Shown here piece after piece: positions 45,701 through 52,071 of a stretch of 64,000 bases of DNA (the stretch's first letter is position 1; each line of letters begins with the position of its first letter). The position numbers were made by a program, and so were the translations under genes. This DNA comes from Tanypteryx hageni. Its lineage: Eukaryota; Arthropoda; Insecta; Odonata; Petaluridae. The DNA is taken from positions 210,791,504 through 210,855,503 of the forward strand of contig CM054113.1 of assembly GCA_028673005.1 (NCBI GenBank), in the 5' to 3' direction. The notes beneath the pieces are model-generated. The model was not told the origin of the DNA and ran no database searches. It saw only the letters and a program-made list of their open reading frames with translations.

Positions 45701-46417
45701 CATTATGTGTGACAGCCTTAATCCATCAGCATTTTGATAGGAATGCATTTCTGTGTATTATATAGTTTTCCATTCACTGTTCGTGGACCAAATGATTCTA
45801 TCCAGAATGATAAAAATGTTTTTTATTAAATTAAGTAAATTAACATTAATTAATTAAATTAAAACATTGCACTTGTAGGTATCCAGATTACAGGGAGCCA
45901 CCAACTTCAGAGAACAAGTATGATCAGACAGCCATGTACTGGCACATACTGGCAGCCCGGTTTGCATTTGTGGTTGTGTTTGAAGTAAGTAATTAGATGG
46001 ATTGCTCATCATGTTGTTGAAATTCTGTGATTAGATATTTTGTTTGATGGAGGGAGAAAGAATTTTCTGAATGAAACAGATTTAATAACCTCATTTTATA
46101 ATTTTTCTCCTTGCCATCTTCAGAATGTTGTCGCATTGGTTATGATCCTTGTACAATGGTTCATTCCTGATATTCCTAAGAGGCTGCAACAGCAGATTCG
46201 CCGTGAAGCTTATCTAACAAATGAGATCATCATTCGAAGAGAAACCGAGAGGGCACTGGCGGGTAATTGTCATGACACTGGTGATGGAACTCCTTGGACC
46301 CCATTGACCGATGATGGGGATATGGCCGATGGCCCTTCCTTTTTACTACTGCCTCCTAGAGAGATGCCCAGGAAGAGAAAGCAGAGAAATGGCTCTCCTT
46401 CTCCGACAATGGTTTAA
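6765..46417 (+). CDS. ANO1-like: Anoctamin (TMEM16, ANO1/2-like) channel, C-terminal part, 8 exons
   Basis: Eight exons join in frame: 6765-6929, 12891-13094, 14848-14945, 18039-18199, 44450-44655, 45183-45355, 45879-45984 and 46124-46417, giving 468 residues from about TM3 to the C-terminus. Every internal border is AG/GT and the phases fit. Family hallmarks are [37 protein letters not shown] and DYREP. The Ca2+-binding positions known from ANO1 are all present: N and E of NTIME (TM6), both E of EYLEM (TM7), and E and D of LEMRLD (TM8). Anoctamins are homodimeric plasma-membrane proteins acting as Ca2+-gated chloride channels or lipid scramblases. The PGGCLMEL and SENKYD stretches look closest to ANO1/2 (insect relatives include subdued), so a chloride channel is the likelier role. 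That is inference. The N-terminal domain, start codon and promoter lie outside the window. Three introns hold large transposon insertions; none breaks an exon. Confidence 0.93.
6930..7962. other. Intron with remnants of a pogo-like element and short-motif repeats
   Basis: An open stretch at 7282-7484 with [17 protein letters not shown] is weakly reminiscent of the N-terminal helix-turn-helix of pogo/CENP-B transposases. At 7541-7562 AGGGGTCGTCTTAAATTTGA resembles the subterminal part of the pogo element at 36789-39379 (AGGGGTCGTATTAAATTCAA). From 7595 to 7760 there are repeated CATCA/GTCACA/CAATT words. No intact gene is present. Confidence 0.4.
7976..8050 (+). promoter_or_regulatory. tRNA-derived Pol III promoter module at the LINE 5' end
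   Basis: The A box TGGTGTAGTGG lies at 7980-7990 and the B box GGTTCAAACCC at 8024-8034, spaced as in a tRNA. An anticodon-like hairpin (CTTT/AAAG with loop CTATTGC) and a T-arm (GGGG/CCCC around GTTCAAA) can be drawn, but the acceptor ends do not pair. It is therefore a tRNA-derived internal promoter, as in SINEs, rather than a tRNA gene. TTTTATT and an A run follow at about 8047-8063. Confidence 0.75.
8329..11190 (+). pseudogene. LINE ORF: AP-like endonuclease and reverse transcriptase, two point defects
   Basis: The frame encodes an endonuclease with [30 protein letters not shown] and SDHSLL, then a reverse transcriptase with [38 protein letters not shown] and [14 protein letters not shown], and a C-terminal region with LYGAETWTL and WVGHYLR. 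Two defects are visible. A TAA at 8944-8946 separates the endonuclease from the rest in the otherwise continuous frame. The catalytic YADD box reads YAYD at 10450-10461, replacing one of the two adjacent metal-binding aspartates. A standard ATG is not obvious at the start; the frame is open from about 8287. The product would nick target DNA and copy its own RNA. This copy should be inactive. Confidence 0.88.
11241..11345. repeat. Short-period repeat of GAATTGATGTG/GAACTGACC words
   Basis: About 29-bp units recur, such as GACCTTGATGAATTGATGTG and GACCTCGACGAATTGACGTG. Similar words in opposite orientation occur at 7595-7760, on the other side of the LINE. The LINE therefore seems to have inserted into an older repeat with inverted arms. 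The family was not recognised. Confidence 0.5.
11894..12257 (+). pseudogene. GIY-YIG endonuclease domain of a Penelope-like element, broken
   Basis: In joined frames the sequence reads [15 protein letters not shown], then [19 protein letters not shown], then [11 protein letters not shown] and DALEQVEMI. This is the order of the C-terminal GIY-YIG endonuclease of Penelope-like elements, with the GVY and YI boxes and the conserved arginine after TG. A frame change near 11925-11965 breaks it. The reverse transcriptase part is absent, so this is a 5'-truncated copy. Confidence 0.75.
12382..12436 (+). ncRNA. Hammerhead-ribozyme-like motif in the Penelope-like 3' region
   Basis: The core CTGATGA lies at 12405-12411, followed by a 6-bp stem II (TGCTAC, loop GATT, GTAGCA) and GAAC at 12428-12431. 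AACTG (12382-12386) can pair with CAGTT (12432-12436) as stem III, followed by GTT at the expected cleavage triplet. A consensus core would have GAAA; the last A is C here, so activity is doubtful. Hammerhead motifs are known in Penelope-like elements, which fits the context. Confidence 0.6.
12481..12890. other. Intron with a stray pogo-like terminus
   Basis: The stretch 12586-12622, reverse complemented from its outer edge, reads TCGTATTTACCTGAATCC and then CAAGATGACCC, matching the terminus pattern of the pogo elements in this window (CCATATTTACCCGAAAGGAA). A TA follows it. No partner terminus was found. The rest up to the exon acceptor shows nothing recognisable. Confidence 0.4.
12891..13094 (+). 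CDS. Anoctamin exon b (TM4-TM5 loop and TM5)
   Basis: This exon is 204 bp, phase 0 to phase 0. The acceptor is CTTTTAG and the donor is GTGAGT at 13095. It encodes the segment with [20 protein letters not shown] and [13 protein letters not shown], a strongly conserved anoctamin signature around TM5. It ends at FGFRQEE, which joins to CGPGGCL in the next exon. Confidence 0.95.
13095..13740. other. Intron without recognisable features
   Basis: AT-rich intron between anoctamin exon b and the pogo-type element at 13741. Nothing further was recognised. Confidence 0.6.
13741..14769 (+). mobile_element. Pogo/Tigger-type element, internally deleted
   Basis: The ends are CCGTAAATACCTGTGTATAA and, reverse complemented, CCGTAAATACCCACGTATAA, flanked by TA at 13739-13740 and 14770-14771. 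Near the right end an acidic reading frame [21 protein letters not shown] stops at about 14500; acidic tails of this kind close many pogo/Tigger transposases. The rest of the transposase is missing or unrecognisable, so the copy is non-autonomous. It ends only 78 bp before anoctamin exon c. Confidence 0.8.
14848..14945 (+). CDS. Anoctamin exon c (TM6, first Ca2+-binding pair)
   Basis: This exon is 98 bp, phase 0 to phase 2. The acceptor is TTCATAG and the donor is GTAAGT at 14946. It encodes [18 protein letters not shown] followed by [13 protein letters not shown]. The N and E four residues apart in NTIME match the TM6 Ca2+ ligands of ANO1. Confidence 0.95.
14946..15504. other. Intron without recognisable features
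   Basis: Sequence between anoctamin exon c and the Tigger-type element. No gene or clear repeat was seen. Confidence 0.5.
15505..16933. mobile_element. Tigger-like element (non-autonomous) carrying a SINE
   Basis: The left end CAGTAGAATTCCATTTATCT and the right end, reverse complemented, CAGTAAAATTCCTTTAATCT are diverged inverted repeats followed by GGCAT on both sides. TA lies outside both ends (15503-15504 and 16934-16935). No transposase was recognised. A tRNA-derived SINE has inserted at 16576-16861. Confidence 0.75.
16576..16861 (+). mobile_element. tRNA-derived SINE
   Basis: The insertion is flanked by the perfect 10-bp repeat TACATTCTTG (16566-16575 and 16862-16871). The A box TGGTGGAGTGG lies at 16588-16598 and the B box GGTTCGAATCT at 16625-16635. 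A 200-bp non-tRNA body follows (AACCAGGGATCATCCCATCC and on) and the tail is A-rich (CCAAAAATACACACAAACAA). This SINE is not the same family as the tRNA-like head of the LINE at 7976. Confidence 0.88.
16936..18038. other. Intron without recognisable features
   Basis: AT-rich sequence up to the acceptor of anoctamin exon d. No gene, RNA or clear repeat was seen. Confidence 0.5.
18039..18199 (+). CDS. Anoctamin exon d (TM6-TM7 loop, EYLEM)
   Basis: This exon is 161 bp, phase 2 to phase 1. The acceptor is ATTTTCAG and the donor GTAAGT starts at 18200. It encodes a basic cytoplasmic loop ([15 protein letters not shown] and on) ending in FPEYLEM. The two glutamates of EYLEM are TM7 Ca2+ ligands in ANO1. 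The loop is rich in R and K, as in other anoctamins. Confidence 0.93.
18200..18799. other. Start of the 26-kb intron, nothing recognised
   Basis: Sequence after the donor of anoctamin exon d up to the first Penelope-like arm. No feature was recognised. Confidence 0.5.
20342..21673 (+). mobile_element. Mariner element, almost full length
   Basis: Ends are CGAGGGTCATTTTTAAAGTA followed by AGAACCG, and at the other side its reverse complement with AGAACAG, so the 27-bp inverted repeats differ by one base. TA flanks it at 20340-20341 and 21674-21675. The 1332-bp length is normal for a complete mariner. Confidence 0.95.
20510..21539 (+). pseudogene. Mariner DD34D transposase with one frameshift
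   Basis: From the ATG at 20510 the frame encodes the paired helix-turn-helix region ([30 protein letters not shown]), then [11 protein letters not shown], the first catalytic D in IVTGDETWV, and [18 protein letters not shown]. After [19 protein letters not shown] a one-base loss near 21260-21270 shifts the frame. The remainder in the new frame gives [10 protein letters not shown] (second D) and [10 protein letters not shown] (third D) to a stop at 21539. Apart from this frameshift the protein looks complete, with about 343 residues expected. The family is the SETMAR-related mariner group. Confidence 0.93.
23052..24660 (+). pseudogene. hAT transposase (DUF4371, hAT_C), broken and deleted
   Basis: Pieces in several frames give [17 protein letters not shown] followed by [14 protein letters not shown] (DUF4371), [20 protein letters not shown] with the first catalytic [14 protein letters not shown], then [10 protein letters not shown] and a C-terminal dimerisation part [20 protein letters not shown] ending with RLRSTL. 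Stops and frame changes occur near 23688, 24052 and 24633, and the middle is shortened. It is the presumed transposase of the element at 18986-25268. Confidence 0.82.
25463..25541 (+). pseudogene. Penelope-like GIY-YIG fragment, split by the hAT MITE
   Basis: The frame reads [15 protein letters not shown], a stop, then [10 protein letters not shown]. It resembles the CRGCN..YVGQTGR region of Penelope-like endonucleases. It is cut at 25541 by the MITE. The continuation after 41402 has [17 protein letters not shown] near 41480-41550, again as in that family. The stop and the split make it inactive. Confidence 0.65.
25691..25797. repeat. Tandem duplication, 53-bp unit
   Basis: AAAGTAAATTGTCAGACATA and AAAGTAAATTGTCAAAAATA begin two units with the same continuation (AATGTTTTTATTACTT). 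It lies in the noncoding left part of the piggyBac remnant. Confidence 0.85.
25960..28700 (-). pseudogene. PiggyBac transposase C-terminal half, broken
   Basis: On the - strand, 28700-28628 gives [16 protein letters not shown]. After a pogo insertion it continues from 26355 with [15 protein letters not shown], then [13 protein letters not shown] and [12 protein letters not shown]. Further on, [12 protein letters not shown] and [18 protein letters not shown] represent the cysteine-rich C-terminal domain of piggyBac transposases. GGVDL.DQ and KKWWW are family signatures. Stops are present and the N-terminal half with the first catalytic aspartates was not found. Confidence 0.85.
26358..28625. 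mobile_element. Pogo/Tigger-like element inside the piggyBac transposase
   Basis: Ends are CAGTAAAACCTTGTTATTTC and, reverse complemented, CAGTAAAACCTCGTTACTTC. TA flanks both sides (26356-26357 and 28626-28627), and the piggyBac frame is resumed across the insertion. Longer similarity continues inside both ends (CAAATTATC words). No transposase was recognised in the 2.27 kb; an open stretch at 27701-28042 has no known similarity. Confidence 0.85.
30845..31321. mobile_element. hAT MITE inside the Hermes-like transposase
   Basis: Ends are CAATGTTCCCTCTAA and, reverse complemented, CAATGTTCCTTCTAA. The 8-bp duplication CTCCCAAC is perfect (30837-30844 and 31322-31329). The host transposase frame resumes across it. 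At 477 bp without a reading frame it is non-autonomous. Confidence 0.93.
33181..35679 (+). pseudogene. hAT transposase, copy 2, broken
   Basis: Near-identical to the pseudogene at 2754-5252, with the same domain order and several shared breaks: the stop in GGTATTTAG near 33429, the frame change at the six-G run near 34356-34361, and the frame change near 34858-34882. It is intact where copy 1 has a TGA (QNIAFRGH near 33938) but has its own stops (after RRIN near 35089 and after KWER near 35374). A continuous frame at 33888-34370 covers DUF4371 and [14 protein letters not shown]. Confidence 0.87.
36029..36576 (+). repeat. 548-bp captured flank of hAT copy 1
   Basis: The segment from TTTAGATCAGCCTG to TTTCTGGAATTTCGG matches 5601-6148 with very few changes and no net length difference. 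In copy 1 this sequence is ordinary intron DNA outside the element. Here it lies between two hAT 3' termini. At its right junction TCCTGA follows GG, while copy 1 has TTTTTTCCTGA a few bases on, a possible microhomology. Confidence 0.92.
36719..36788. repeat. (TA)n microsatellite
   Basis: About 35 uninterrupted TA units immediately before the pogo-type element, which uses TA as target. The pogo left boundary is therefore placed after the last TA. Confidence 0.95.
37400..39174 (+). pseudogene. Pogo superfamily transposase (CENP-B HTH, DDE_1), broken
   Basis: The N-terminal DNA-binding part reads [20 protein letters not shown], then [15 protein letters not shown] and [10 protein letters not shown], after a frame change near 37510. 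The DDE part has [15 protein letters not shown] (first D), [10 protein letters not shown] (second D) and [11 protein letters not shown] (third D). The frame is split at 38390 by a MITE and resumes at 38954 with FYSE, a stop, then [18 protein letters not shown] and LCNWIIAAW, ending at 39174. A stop near 37804 also breaks it. In life such proteins cut and join element ends at TA sites. Confidence 0.9.
38391..38953. mobile_element. TTAA-target MITE (piggyBac or Kolobok type)
   Basis: Perfect 16-bp terminal repeats CCACTCATCTGGGTAT/ATACCCAGATGAGTGG with TTAA on both sides (38387-38390 and 38954-38957). The pogo transposase frame reads through once TTAA is counted a single time, which proves the insertion. 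At 563 bp with no reading frame it is non-autonomous. Confidence 0.95.
41618..42153. mobile_element. Pogo/mariner-like MITE in the Penelope-like arm
   Basis: Ends are CAGGTATGCCTCGGTAATCA and, reverse complemented, CAGGGATACCTTGATCAACT, a loose inverted pair (CAGG.ATRCC) with TA outside (41616-41617 and 42154-42155). A second right-end-like sequence CGAGGTATGTCTGTA lies at about 42008-42022. No coding capacity was seen. Confidence 0.6.
42346..42907. other. Intron without recognisable features
   Basis: AT-rich sequence between the Penelope-like arm and the hAT MITE. Nothing was recognised. Confidence 0.5.
42908..43324. mobile_element. hAT MITE (CAGTGTTTCTCAA termini)
   Basis: Ends are CAGTGTTTCTCAACC and, reverse complemented, CAGTGCTTCTCAATC. 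Flanks TTTTTTGA and TTTTAAGA agree at six of eight positions. Both termini are followed by GATGCAAAAG-type words. A pogo-like MITE sits inside (43041-43197). Confidence 0.8.
43041..43197. mobile_element. 157-bp pogo-like MITE
   Basis: Ends are CCATATTTCCTCGATTCTAT and, reverse complemented, CCATATTTCCTCGATTCTAA, with TA at 43039-43040 and 43198-43199. It inserted into the hAT MITE at 42908-43324. Confidence 0.92.
43890..44160 (+). pseudogene. Mariner-type transposase fragment
   Basis: The + strand reads [20 protein letters not shown] followed by [20 protein letters not shown] and SMESPG. LHDNA.PH and YSPDL..PDF are the second and third catalytic-aspartate boxes of mariner transposases, 31 to 35 residues apart. 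The first box and the ends were not recognised. The sequence upstream (43600-43890) may be related but is too diverged to call. It lies about 290 bp before anoctamin exon e. Confidence 0.75.
44450..44655 (+). CDS. Anoctamin exon e (TM7-TM8, third Ca2+ pair)
   Basis: This exon is 206 bp, phase 1 to phase 0. The acceptor is TTTATCCAG; a second AG eight bases downstream would break the frame, and the first gives [13 protein letters not shown], the family sequence. The donor is GTAAGT at 44656. It encodes [21 protein letters not shown] with the E and D Ca2+ ligands, and [13 protein letters not shown]. It lies 26.25 kb downstream of the preceding exon because of nested transposons. Confidence 0.95.
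44656..45182. other. Intron between anoctamin exons e and f
   Basis: No feature was recognised. The intron between exons f and g (45356-45878) is likewise plain, and the last intron (45985-46123) is 139 bp. Confidence 0.6.
45183..45355 (+). CDS. Anoctamin exon f (TM9 and extracellular loop)
   Basis: This exon is 173 bp, phase 0 to phase 2. The acceptor is TTTGTCAG and the donor GTATTA is weaker but fits the frame. It encodes [18 protein letters not shown] and then a polar loop with NFSL and NTT, possible N-glycosylation sequons, ending TTICR. The loop resembles the ANO1 extracellular segment before DYREP. Confidence 0.9.
45879..45984 (+). CDS. Anoctamin exon g (DYREP motif and TM10 start)
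   Basis: This exon is 106 bp, phase 2 to phase 0. The acceptor is ACTTGTAG and the donor is GTAAGT at 45985. It encodes [15 protein letters not shown] and [23 protein letters not shown] is close to the ANO1 sequence at the same place. Confidence 0.94.
46124..46417 (+). CDS. Anoctamin terminal exon h (TM10 and C-terminal tail)
   Basis: This exon begins after the acceptor ATCTTCAG and runs 97 codons to a TAA at 46415-46417. It encodes [19 protein letters not shown], the conserved end of TM10, then a polar tail ending NGSPSPTMV. The tail after [10 protein letters not shown] does not resemble vertebrate ANO1. A GT at 46262 inside GGGTAATT could act as an alternative donor, so the last 50 residues are less certain than the first 47. 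Confidence 0.88.
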   Translation, partial: NVVALVMILVQWFIPDIPKRLQQQIRREAYLTNEIIIRRETERALAGNCHDTGDGTPWTPLTDDGDMADGPSFLLLPPREMPRKRKQRNGSPSPTMV

Positions 46418-49400
46418 AGTCGGTTATCCAGTATATTGGGTTAATGTAGGTGTTCTCAGAATTGGGTTTTTATCCTGGAGGTATTACCTCTCATGGCTAT
46501 TTTTCATGGGAGAGTAAGGTTTTAATATACATATAAGGTTTGTGAATTATGTTCCTAATTAAATTTCTTTGCTTTAGGGCAGTTGTAGTCTATGTATGTG
46601 CCTATTCCTCAAAAAAGTGCCATATAATGTGTATTGCTACACGAAAAACAGCTCGCTCAGCTTTATATTTATGAATGGATAGAAAATTTATGTTTGACAT
46701 TATTCTAAAAATTAATGTTTTTACACAAAGCATTTGCCATTTCAGAATCTCATGAATGTTCCTTCAAATGCTGTTTAGTAAAATTAAGGTTCTATTGCTG
46801 AGACTTGCACAAACTCATCTGAAGATATAGTTGAAGTTTAACATTATTTTTATCCTTTGTTTATTTAAAATATTTTATCCAATTTTCTTAAAAGATGTCT
46901 TCTTCATCTTAAATGTTAAATATTTTTGATTTTTTTCATTAAAAAACATAAAATGATTAGTATTTTTGTAGAAATCTTTTTGCTAACGATACTTTTGAAT
47001 TACAATGTTTGTGATCATTTGGAAAGGCTGCTGTAGCTTAAAAATGCTTCGCACAGTGACATTCACTAGAAGCTTTGCATATCGTGGAAGAGTATTATAT
47101 AAAATTTGTCAGTTTATGACAAGAGATGTGTTGTGATTAGCAGCTGTTTTTTGTGTTTTAAATTGTGGCCCTAGCCTGTTTGTTACAGTGGTTGTATAAA
47201 TTTATCAAATTATTTATTTATTTATCAGCAGCTATCAATGGTAGCTTAAATCAAATCTCCCAAAATTTTGAGTTTCTTCCGAATATTACTAGTCATTAGT
47301 GTGGTCATTGTGTAACAAAGAAATGCTGTATTTGTATGAAGTTCATATGGCTTTGAATCTATGGTTGATTCCAGATTTACGAGATTGGAAGAAACGAAAA
47401 TTATTTAAAAATTTTGATCCCTTGATCAGTGTGTCTTTGATGTTCAATAGCCTGAGAACGATTAAAAAAAAAAACATTTTGGTGTTAAAGCTATTAAAAT
47501 GCATGAATAAAAGAAGGTTGTCTAAGATTCATGCAAATATGGTAGGCCATCAAAATAACTTAATTTTTCTTTAAAAAGAGAGTAAACTTAAATGTATTCC
47601 TCATCAAATCAGCATTGTATATTTTTATTTTACAGTGCTTTTAATTTGGTCTTTGTGTTATTTGAGCAGCCAATACTAAAAATGCACGGATTGACTCAAC
47701 ATGGTATTGAAATGACATTTAAAATTTCATACTGAAATAATATTATCCAGTTTCTACCATATTGGCTGTTTTAAACCATATTAGCTTTGAATATTCATTT
47801 ATTTTTTAATTAAATTATTCTTGTTAACCTTGTACCAATTTCTTTTTCTTAATCTTCTAATTTATTAAATTCAACCACAAATTCTTCATAAAAGGTAAAT
47901 TTGAATAATTACTTTTTGTTGTATTTGCAAGAATTTCTTTCTCTTTTCTTTAGATATTTTTTTTCTTATTTAAATACTGTACTGTTATCACCCATAATTC
48001 TAAACAGTGTTGCCGAGTTGTTAAAAAGTCATATTGATTGTTTTTATTATTTTGAAAAAGTTAATCTTAATTGAATCACTTCAATCAATCAACCACTTAC
48101 ACCTTCATTTAGGCTGGGCCTGTATAAATTTTTATACAATCAGATCAGAGAGGTCCTCAACATGTGGTCTGCAGGCTTGCTGTAGTTGGTCTGGATTAGT
48201 TATACAAAAATTAAATTGAATCTCGAAGCTATTCTGATGAATCTGAAACTGTACCTGCAGTCTAAAAAGGTCAGTGGCTGGAAACCGTTAATTGATATCG
48301 TTTACAGAAATGTGACTGTTGTTGGTCCATGGTTAAATTAAGTTATGATGGGTGGTCTTTGAATGCAAAAATCTTGAGAATGCCTGATTTAGCCCTTTTT
48401 ATGATGCTCTTTTGAGTTGAATTCTGTTTTTAGCTTAATCCTGTAGGAAATATTGGAAAATCTGGAAGTCCATGTTGGTGCTATTGATATTCTTTGGTGT
48501 ACTGCTAGATACTCAAATTGGTACTTATATTTTGATCTGTTATTTTGATGCATTTTATTTTTGTCTTTTAATCCTCATTGTGGTGTTTATTTGTGCTGTT
48601 AGTAATGTTTTCTTGTCTCATGTTTCCCAAATTATGTTGAGGGATTTTATCAGCTATATTTTATTATTGTGTATTATTTGTAGAAAAATTGAGCCTGACG
48701 AAAAAAGGTGTTTTCTTAAATTAAGAAGAGCAGTTGAAAACTTTTTATTGCAGTTATATTAGAGTCATACTTCTCCAGTTACCATTATTTTATTGTTATA
48801 CTTAATGATGTTTATACACTGAGGTAACTCTCAGTAAATTTCTAATGGCTGTGATTGTAAGGAGGTCTGGTACTTTCCTCTAAGCCACTCGCAGTTTATC
48901 TTTAAGTCAGGAAAATTGCTTTAGCTTTCTTAAAAGTTAAATGCAATATTTATTTGCTGTGAGAATTTCCAAGGGAGATATTTTATGAGTAAAAATATAA
49001 TTAATAATTTAATATTTGTTTTGATTTACTTCATGTGAAAGCACTTAGGCAGTAATATAAACTTTTGGAATGTGATTTTTGTGACGTATTTCAACTTAGT
49101 TGAGCTTGTCATCAAATAAATGTTTTTCTAATACAAACATTTGACTAATTAGGGAAGAAAATTATCATCAGTCTTAAATATAGGTCATTAGAAAGATCTT
49201 TACAAATATGAAAGTGGCCTTACTAAGTGCAGTGATGTAATTCTTGAATGATTTATACCTTTTCAATAAGAAATGTTCCTAAATTTGTTTGCTTATGGTA
49301 ACAAGTTTTTATAGGTATTACCTATATTACAGAAATTAGATCTGGACAAATGCTGTTTGAAGATTTAGTGTTCTTGAATTTATGTTTGATGCTGATTATT

Positions 49401-50211
49401 GTTTTATTAGTAATGGTCATGTAAATGTTATTACAAGTAGCCAAAGGCTTCATTGCATTGTGTTTTGGTAAAAATCATGTAATATGATATTTACTGTTGC
49501 TTTTTAATTTATGTTCCAGCTAGGGTACTGATATTTTTCATAATATACATTAGTTGGATAATAAGTTGTTATTAGTGCTTTTATTTTATGGTGCAATATT
49601 GTGAAAGATTCTCAGGTTTCTTTGTTTGAATGTTATGGTGTGGTTGTTTCTGAGTAATATAGTTAATTGAAATTAACTGCAATATCCAGTTAATATATCT
49701 TGTTATGATTTGTTGCATATTTTGCAGTTTTTGAAATATTTTGATTGATCATGATTGGATGTATTTTAGTTTGTCTGTGTAGTTTGCAAAATTTTTCAAA
49801 ATTTTGGACCTACCAGTTAGTATTTTGGTACCCAAAGTAATTTTTGAATGGATTGTTTTAATGTATGCTATTTATGGATAGTAAACATATATTCAGATGT
49901 TTTTACCTTTTATTTATTCCTTACCTTTTAAAGCAAGATCATGTGTTATAAGTAGAGAATGGATTTTTCTGGTTTAAAAAAATTTCATTCAGAGGGTAAA
50001 TATCAGGTTTTATTATTTTCCTTTTCATTAAGGTTAAAATTGGGTATAAATAAGTTACAGATTTTTCGAGGTTTACAAAAAAAGTCCAATCTCGGCTAAT
50101 TTTTGTGTTTTATTATTTTGTAAAATAATAAAATGATTTTTGAATAAAAATCTTGTTTAAAAATTTAAAGTAATATCCTCAATCAAAACTTTTTATTATA
50201 TCTTAAGTATG
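46418..50211. other. 3' UTR and downstream sequence, no gene recognised
   Basis: This is AT-rich sequence after the anoctamin stop. AATAAA-type signals occur, for example within GCATGAATAAAAGAAGG near 47507, but the true end of the transcript cannot be placed. Open stretches at 47299-47574 and 48472-48762 have no recognisable similarity. Confidence 0.5.
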
Positions 50212-50443
50212 GTTGAGAGTGTGACATCTTGTGCTAAATGCCTCCAATTGGAAAGGAACACCTCGCAGGCTGCAGAGATATCTTGCTTCCCATTCAACTT
50301 CTTTTGAAAACACCAGATATTAGTGAAATAATTTTTCTTTCTTAGTGTTTCCAACTAACAGACAGGCTCATTTTCAGGAGTAAACCAAGGATATTCAGAT
50401 TGTGTTACAAAGTAAACTTATGAATAAATTGTTTACAAAGAGA
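50212..50443. repeat. Host sequence duplicated on both sides of the gypsy element
   Basis: The segment from GTTGAGAGTGTGACATCTTG to TGTTTACAAAGAGA recurs at 60018-60250 in the same orientation with only small differences. It is continuous with upstream sequence here and with downstream sequence there, so it behaves like a very long target duplication. Confidence 0.92.
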
Positions 50444-50446
50444 TAA

Positions 50447-50857
50447 TAGGGGGCAGTATAAATGTTTAATCCCTAGGCTAAAACACGTCATAAAATAATT
50501 TGGATTTGAAAGAGGAAGCGTTATCTGAAACAATATATTTGGGAACCACAAATTTAGAAAATACAAGCCTGGTAAGGATATCAACAACAGCTTTACTTGT
50601 TGAGTTTCTAACCGGTTGAATAATTACAAATTTACTAAAGCCATCAATTATGGTTAAGGCATAGGCATGACCAAATTTACTCCTAGGCAATGGACTGACA
50701 AAATCAATAAATATTCTTTCCCAGAGATGAGTCGAGAATTTAGCTGAATGACGACCAGGAGGTAAACAGTTTCTGGGTTTAGTTATTTGACAATCATGAC
50801 AATTTTTAACTTTTGTTGAAATATCTGCTCTCATATCCAACCACCAAAATTAATTAA
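50447..50857 (-). pseudogene. Inverted integrase fragment
   Basis: The - strand encodes DMRADISTKVKNCHDCQITK, WERIFIDFVSPLPRS and YIVSDNASSFKSKLF, near-identical to the integrase at 57365-57778. It stops at CCCCTATTATC and joins host DNA at 50443-50447. On the other side it joins the inverted LTR with a short TTAAT leader, so gag through RNase H is missing in between. Confidence 0.9.
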
Positions 50858-52071
50858 TGAGACGAAATTGTCTCATTTTACATTATTCTCTCGTAATACT
50901 AAAAGTATTATAAAATAGTTAAACGATACGATACTCTCGGAGAGACTGCTGCTGCCGACCACAAATCAAATAGCATACCCTGGATAAATGTCACGAAACG
51001 TACTAACAATTATATTGCAGTGACATAATACAAAACACAAATATAGTACAATACTTATTAGAAATGTCCACTTGAATCACAAATGATATGCCAAAGAGTT
51101 CGACTCGCAGATCACCTTTCCCACAGCTGCGTTCGCTCCGCCGTCTTCGCTCTCTCCCCCCGTCTTATCTCGCTCTTCCCCTCTCCTTCACCGCTTCCGC
51201 TCATGGCGACGTCGGCTCGCAACTAACGCCGTTTGCAGTCAGGTGCCGGTAGATTGCGTTCCACTCGCGAACGCTAATTGGTTCTACCCGCGATCTACTA
51301 GTGTCCTCTTCCGGGCTCTGTTGCTATAAAAGCAGGATTCCCACGAAAAATGGTGCGTCGCAGGCAGGGGTCGTCATTTGCTGGAGTTCGCCATTGGAAA
51401 GAGTTCGAACACAAAAACTTCTGCCATTGGAAAGAGTTTGAACACAAAAACTTCTGGCGAACACGAAAAACTTATGGGGAACTCGAAAAACCGTCAAAAG
51501 TAGGAAAATGCTGCATCCCCCCCTCACTTTCGATGAGTTCCCTCACTGTTTAGTTCAGCAAAGAAAGTCACACTCCAGAGTTTACCGACGCACCAGCTTG
51601 AAGCACAACATAAGAATCCGAAAATAATCACAAAAGTTCCAAGGTACATGAACACAATATTATTATTACAAAGTTACAAAATTAATGAGAAAACATTATT
51701 TGCCAACAGGGCGAAATTGAAAATTAATAGCAACCATTAGATGAGAACGAGAAAAAAAGGAATGCCAACCCTGGCATTGTCCGACCGTTATCAAAATGCA
51801 AGAGAGAGTTAATAATTGGAGGGCTAAATAGATTAGACTTGCCTCACATTGTTTAAGCAGAGTGCCAAGAAATTCACAGTATATTAAAAATTTAAAAAAA
51901 ATCACTGTGAAAGGTAGTAGGTACATAGATACATATTACATAGATAAACATTTTAAAGTATCCTAGCTCAATTGGGGCTGGAGTACACTAACCGTGGTAA
52001 ATAGTACCAACGGATATAACATGGCAAGGTTATTAAAATAATTTTGTGCCATGAGACATACATAGATGTCA
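50858..52071 (-). repeat. Complete LTR in inverted orientation
   Basis: Read on the - strand it starts TGACATCTATGTATGTCTCA and ends CAATTTCGTCTCA, matching the 3' LTR at 58823-60017. It differs by a 34-bp tandem duplication around 51389-51455 (two copies of CCATTGGAAAGAGTT). Its terminal TG/CA is intact at 52071, where it abuts the interior of the direct LTR. Confidence 0.92.

Noticed and set aside
47299..47574. 91-codon frame as a last exon or small gene
   Set aside because: No acceptor in phase with the anoctamin and no recognisable similarity; it lies in the likely 3' UTR.
48472..48762. 96-codon hydrophobic frame downstream of the anoctamin
   Set aside because: T-rich sequence gives such frames by chance; no family resemblance, splice support or regulatory context was seen.
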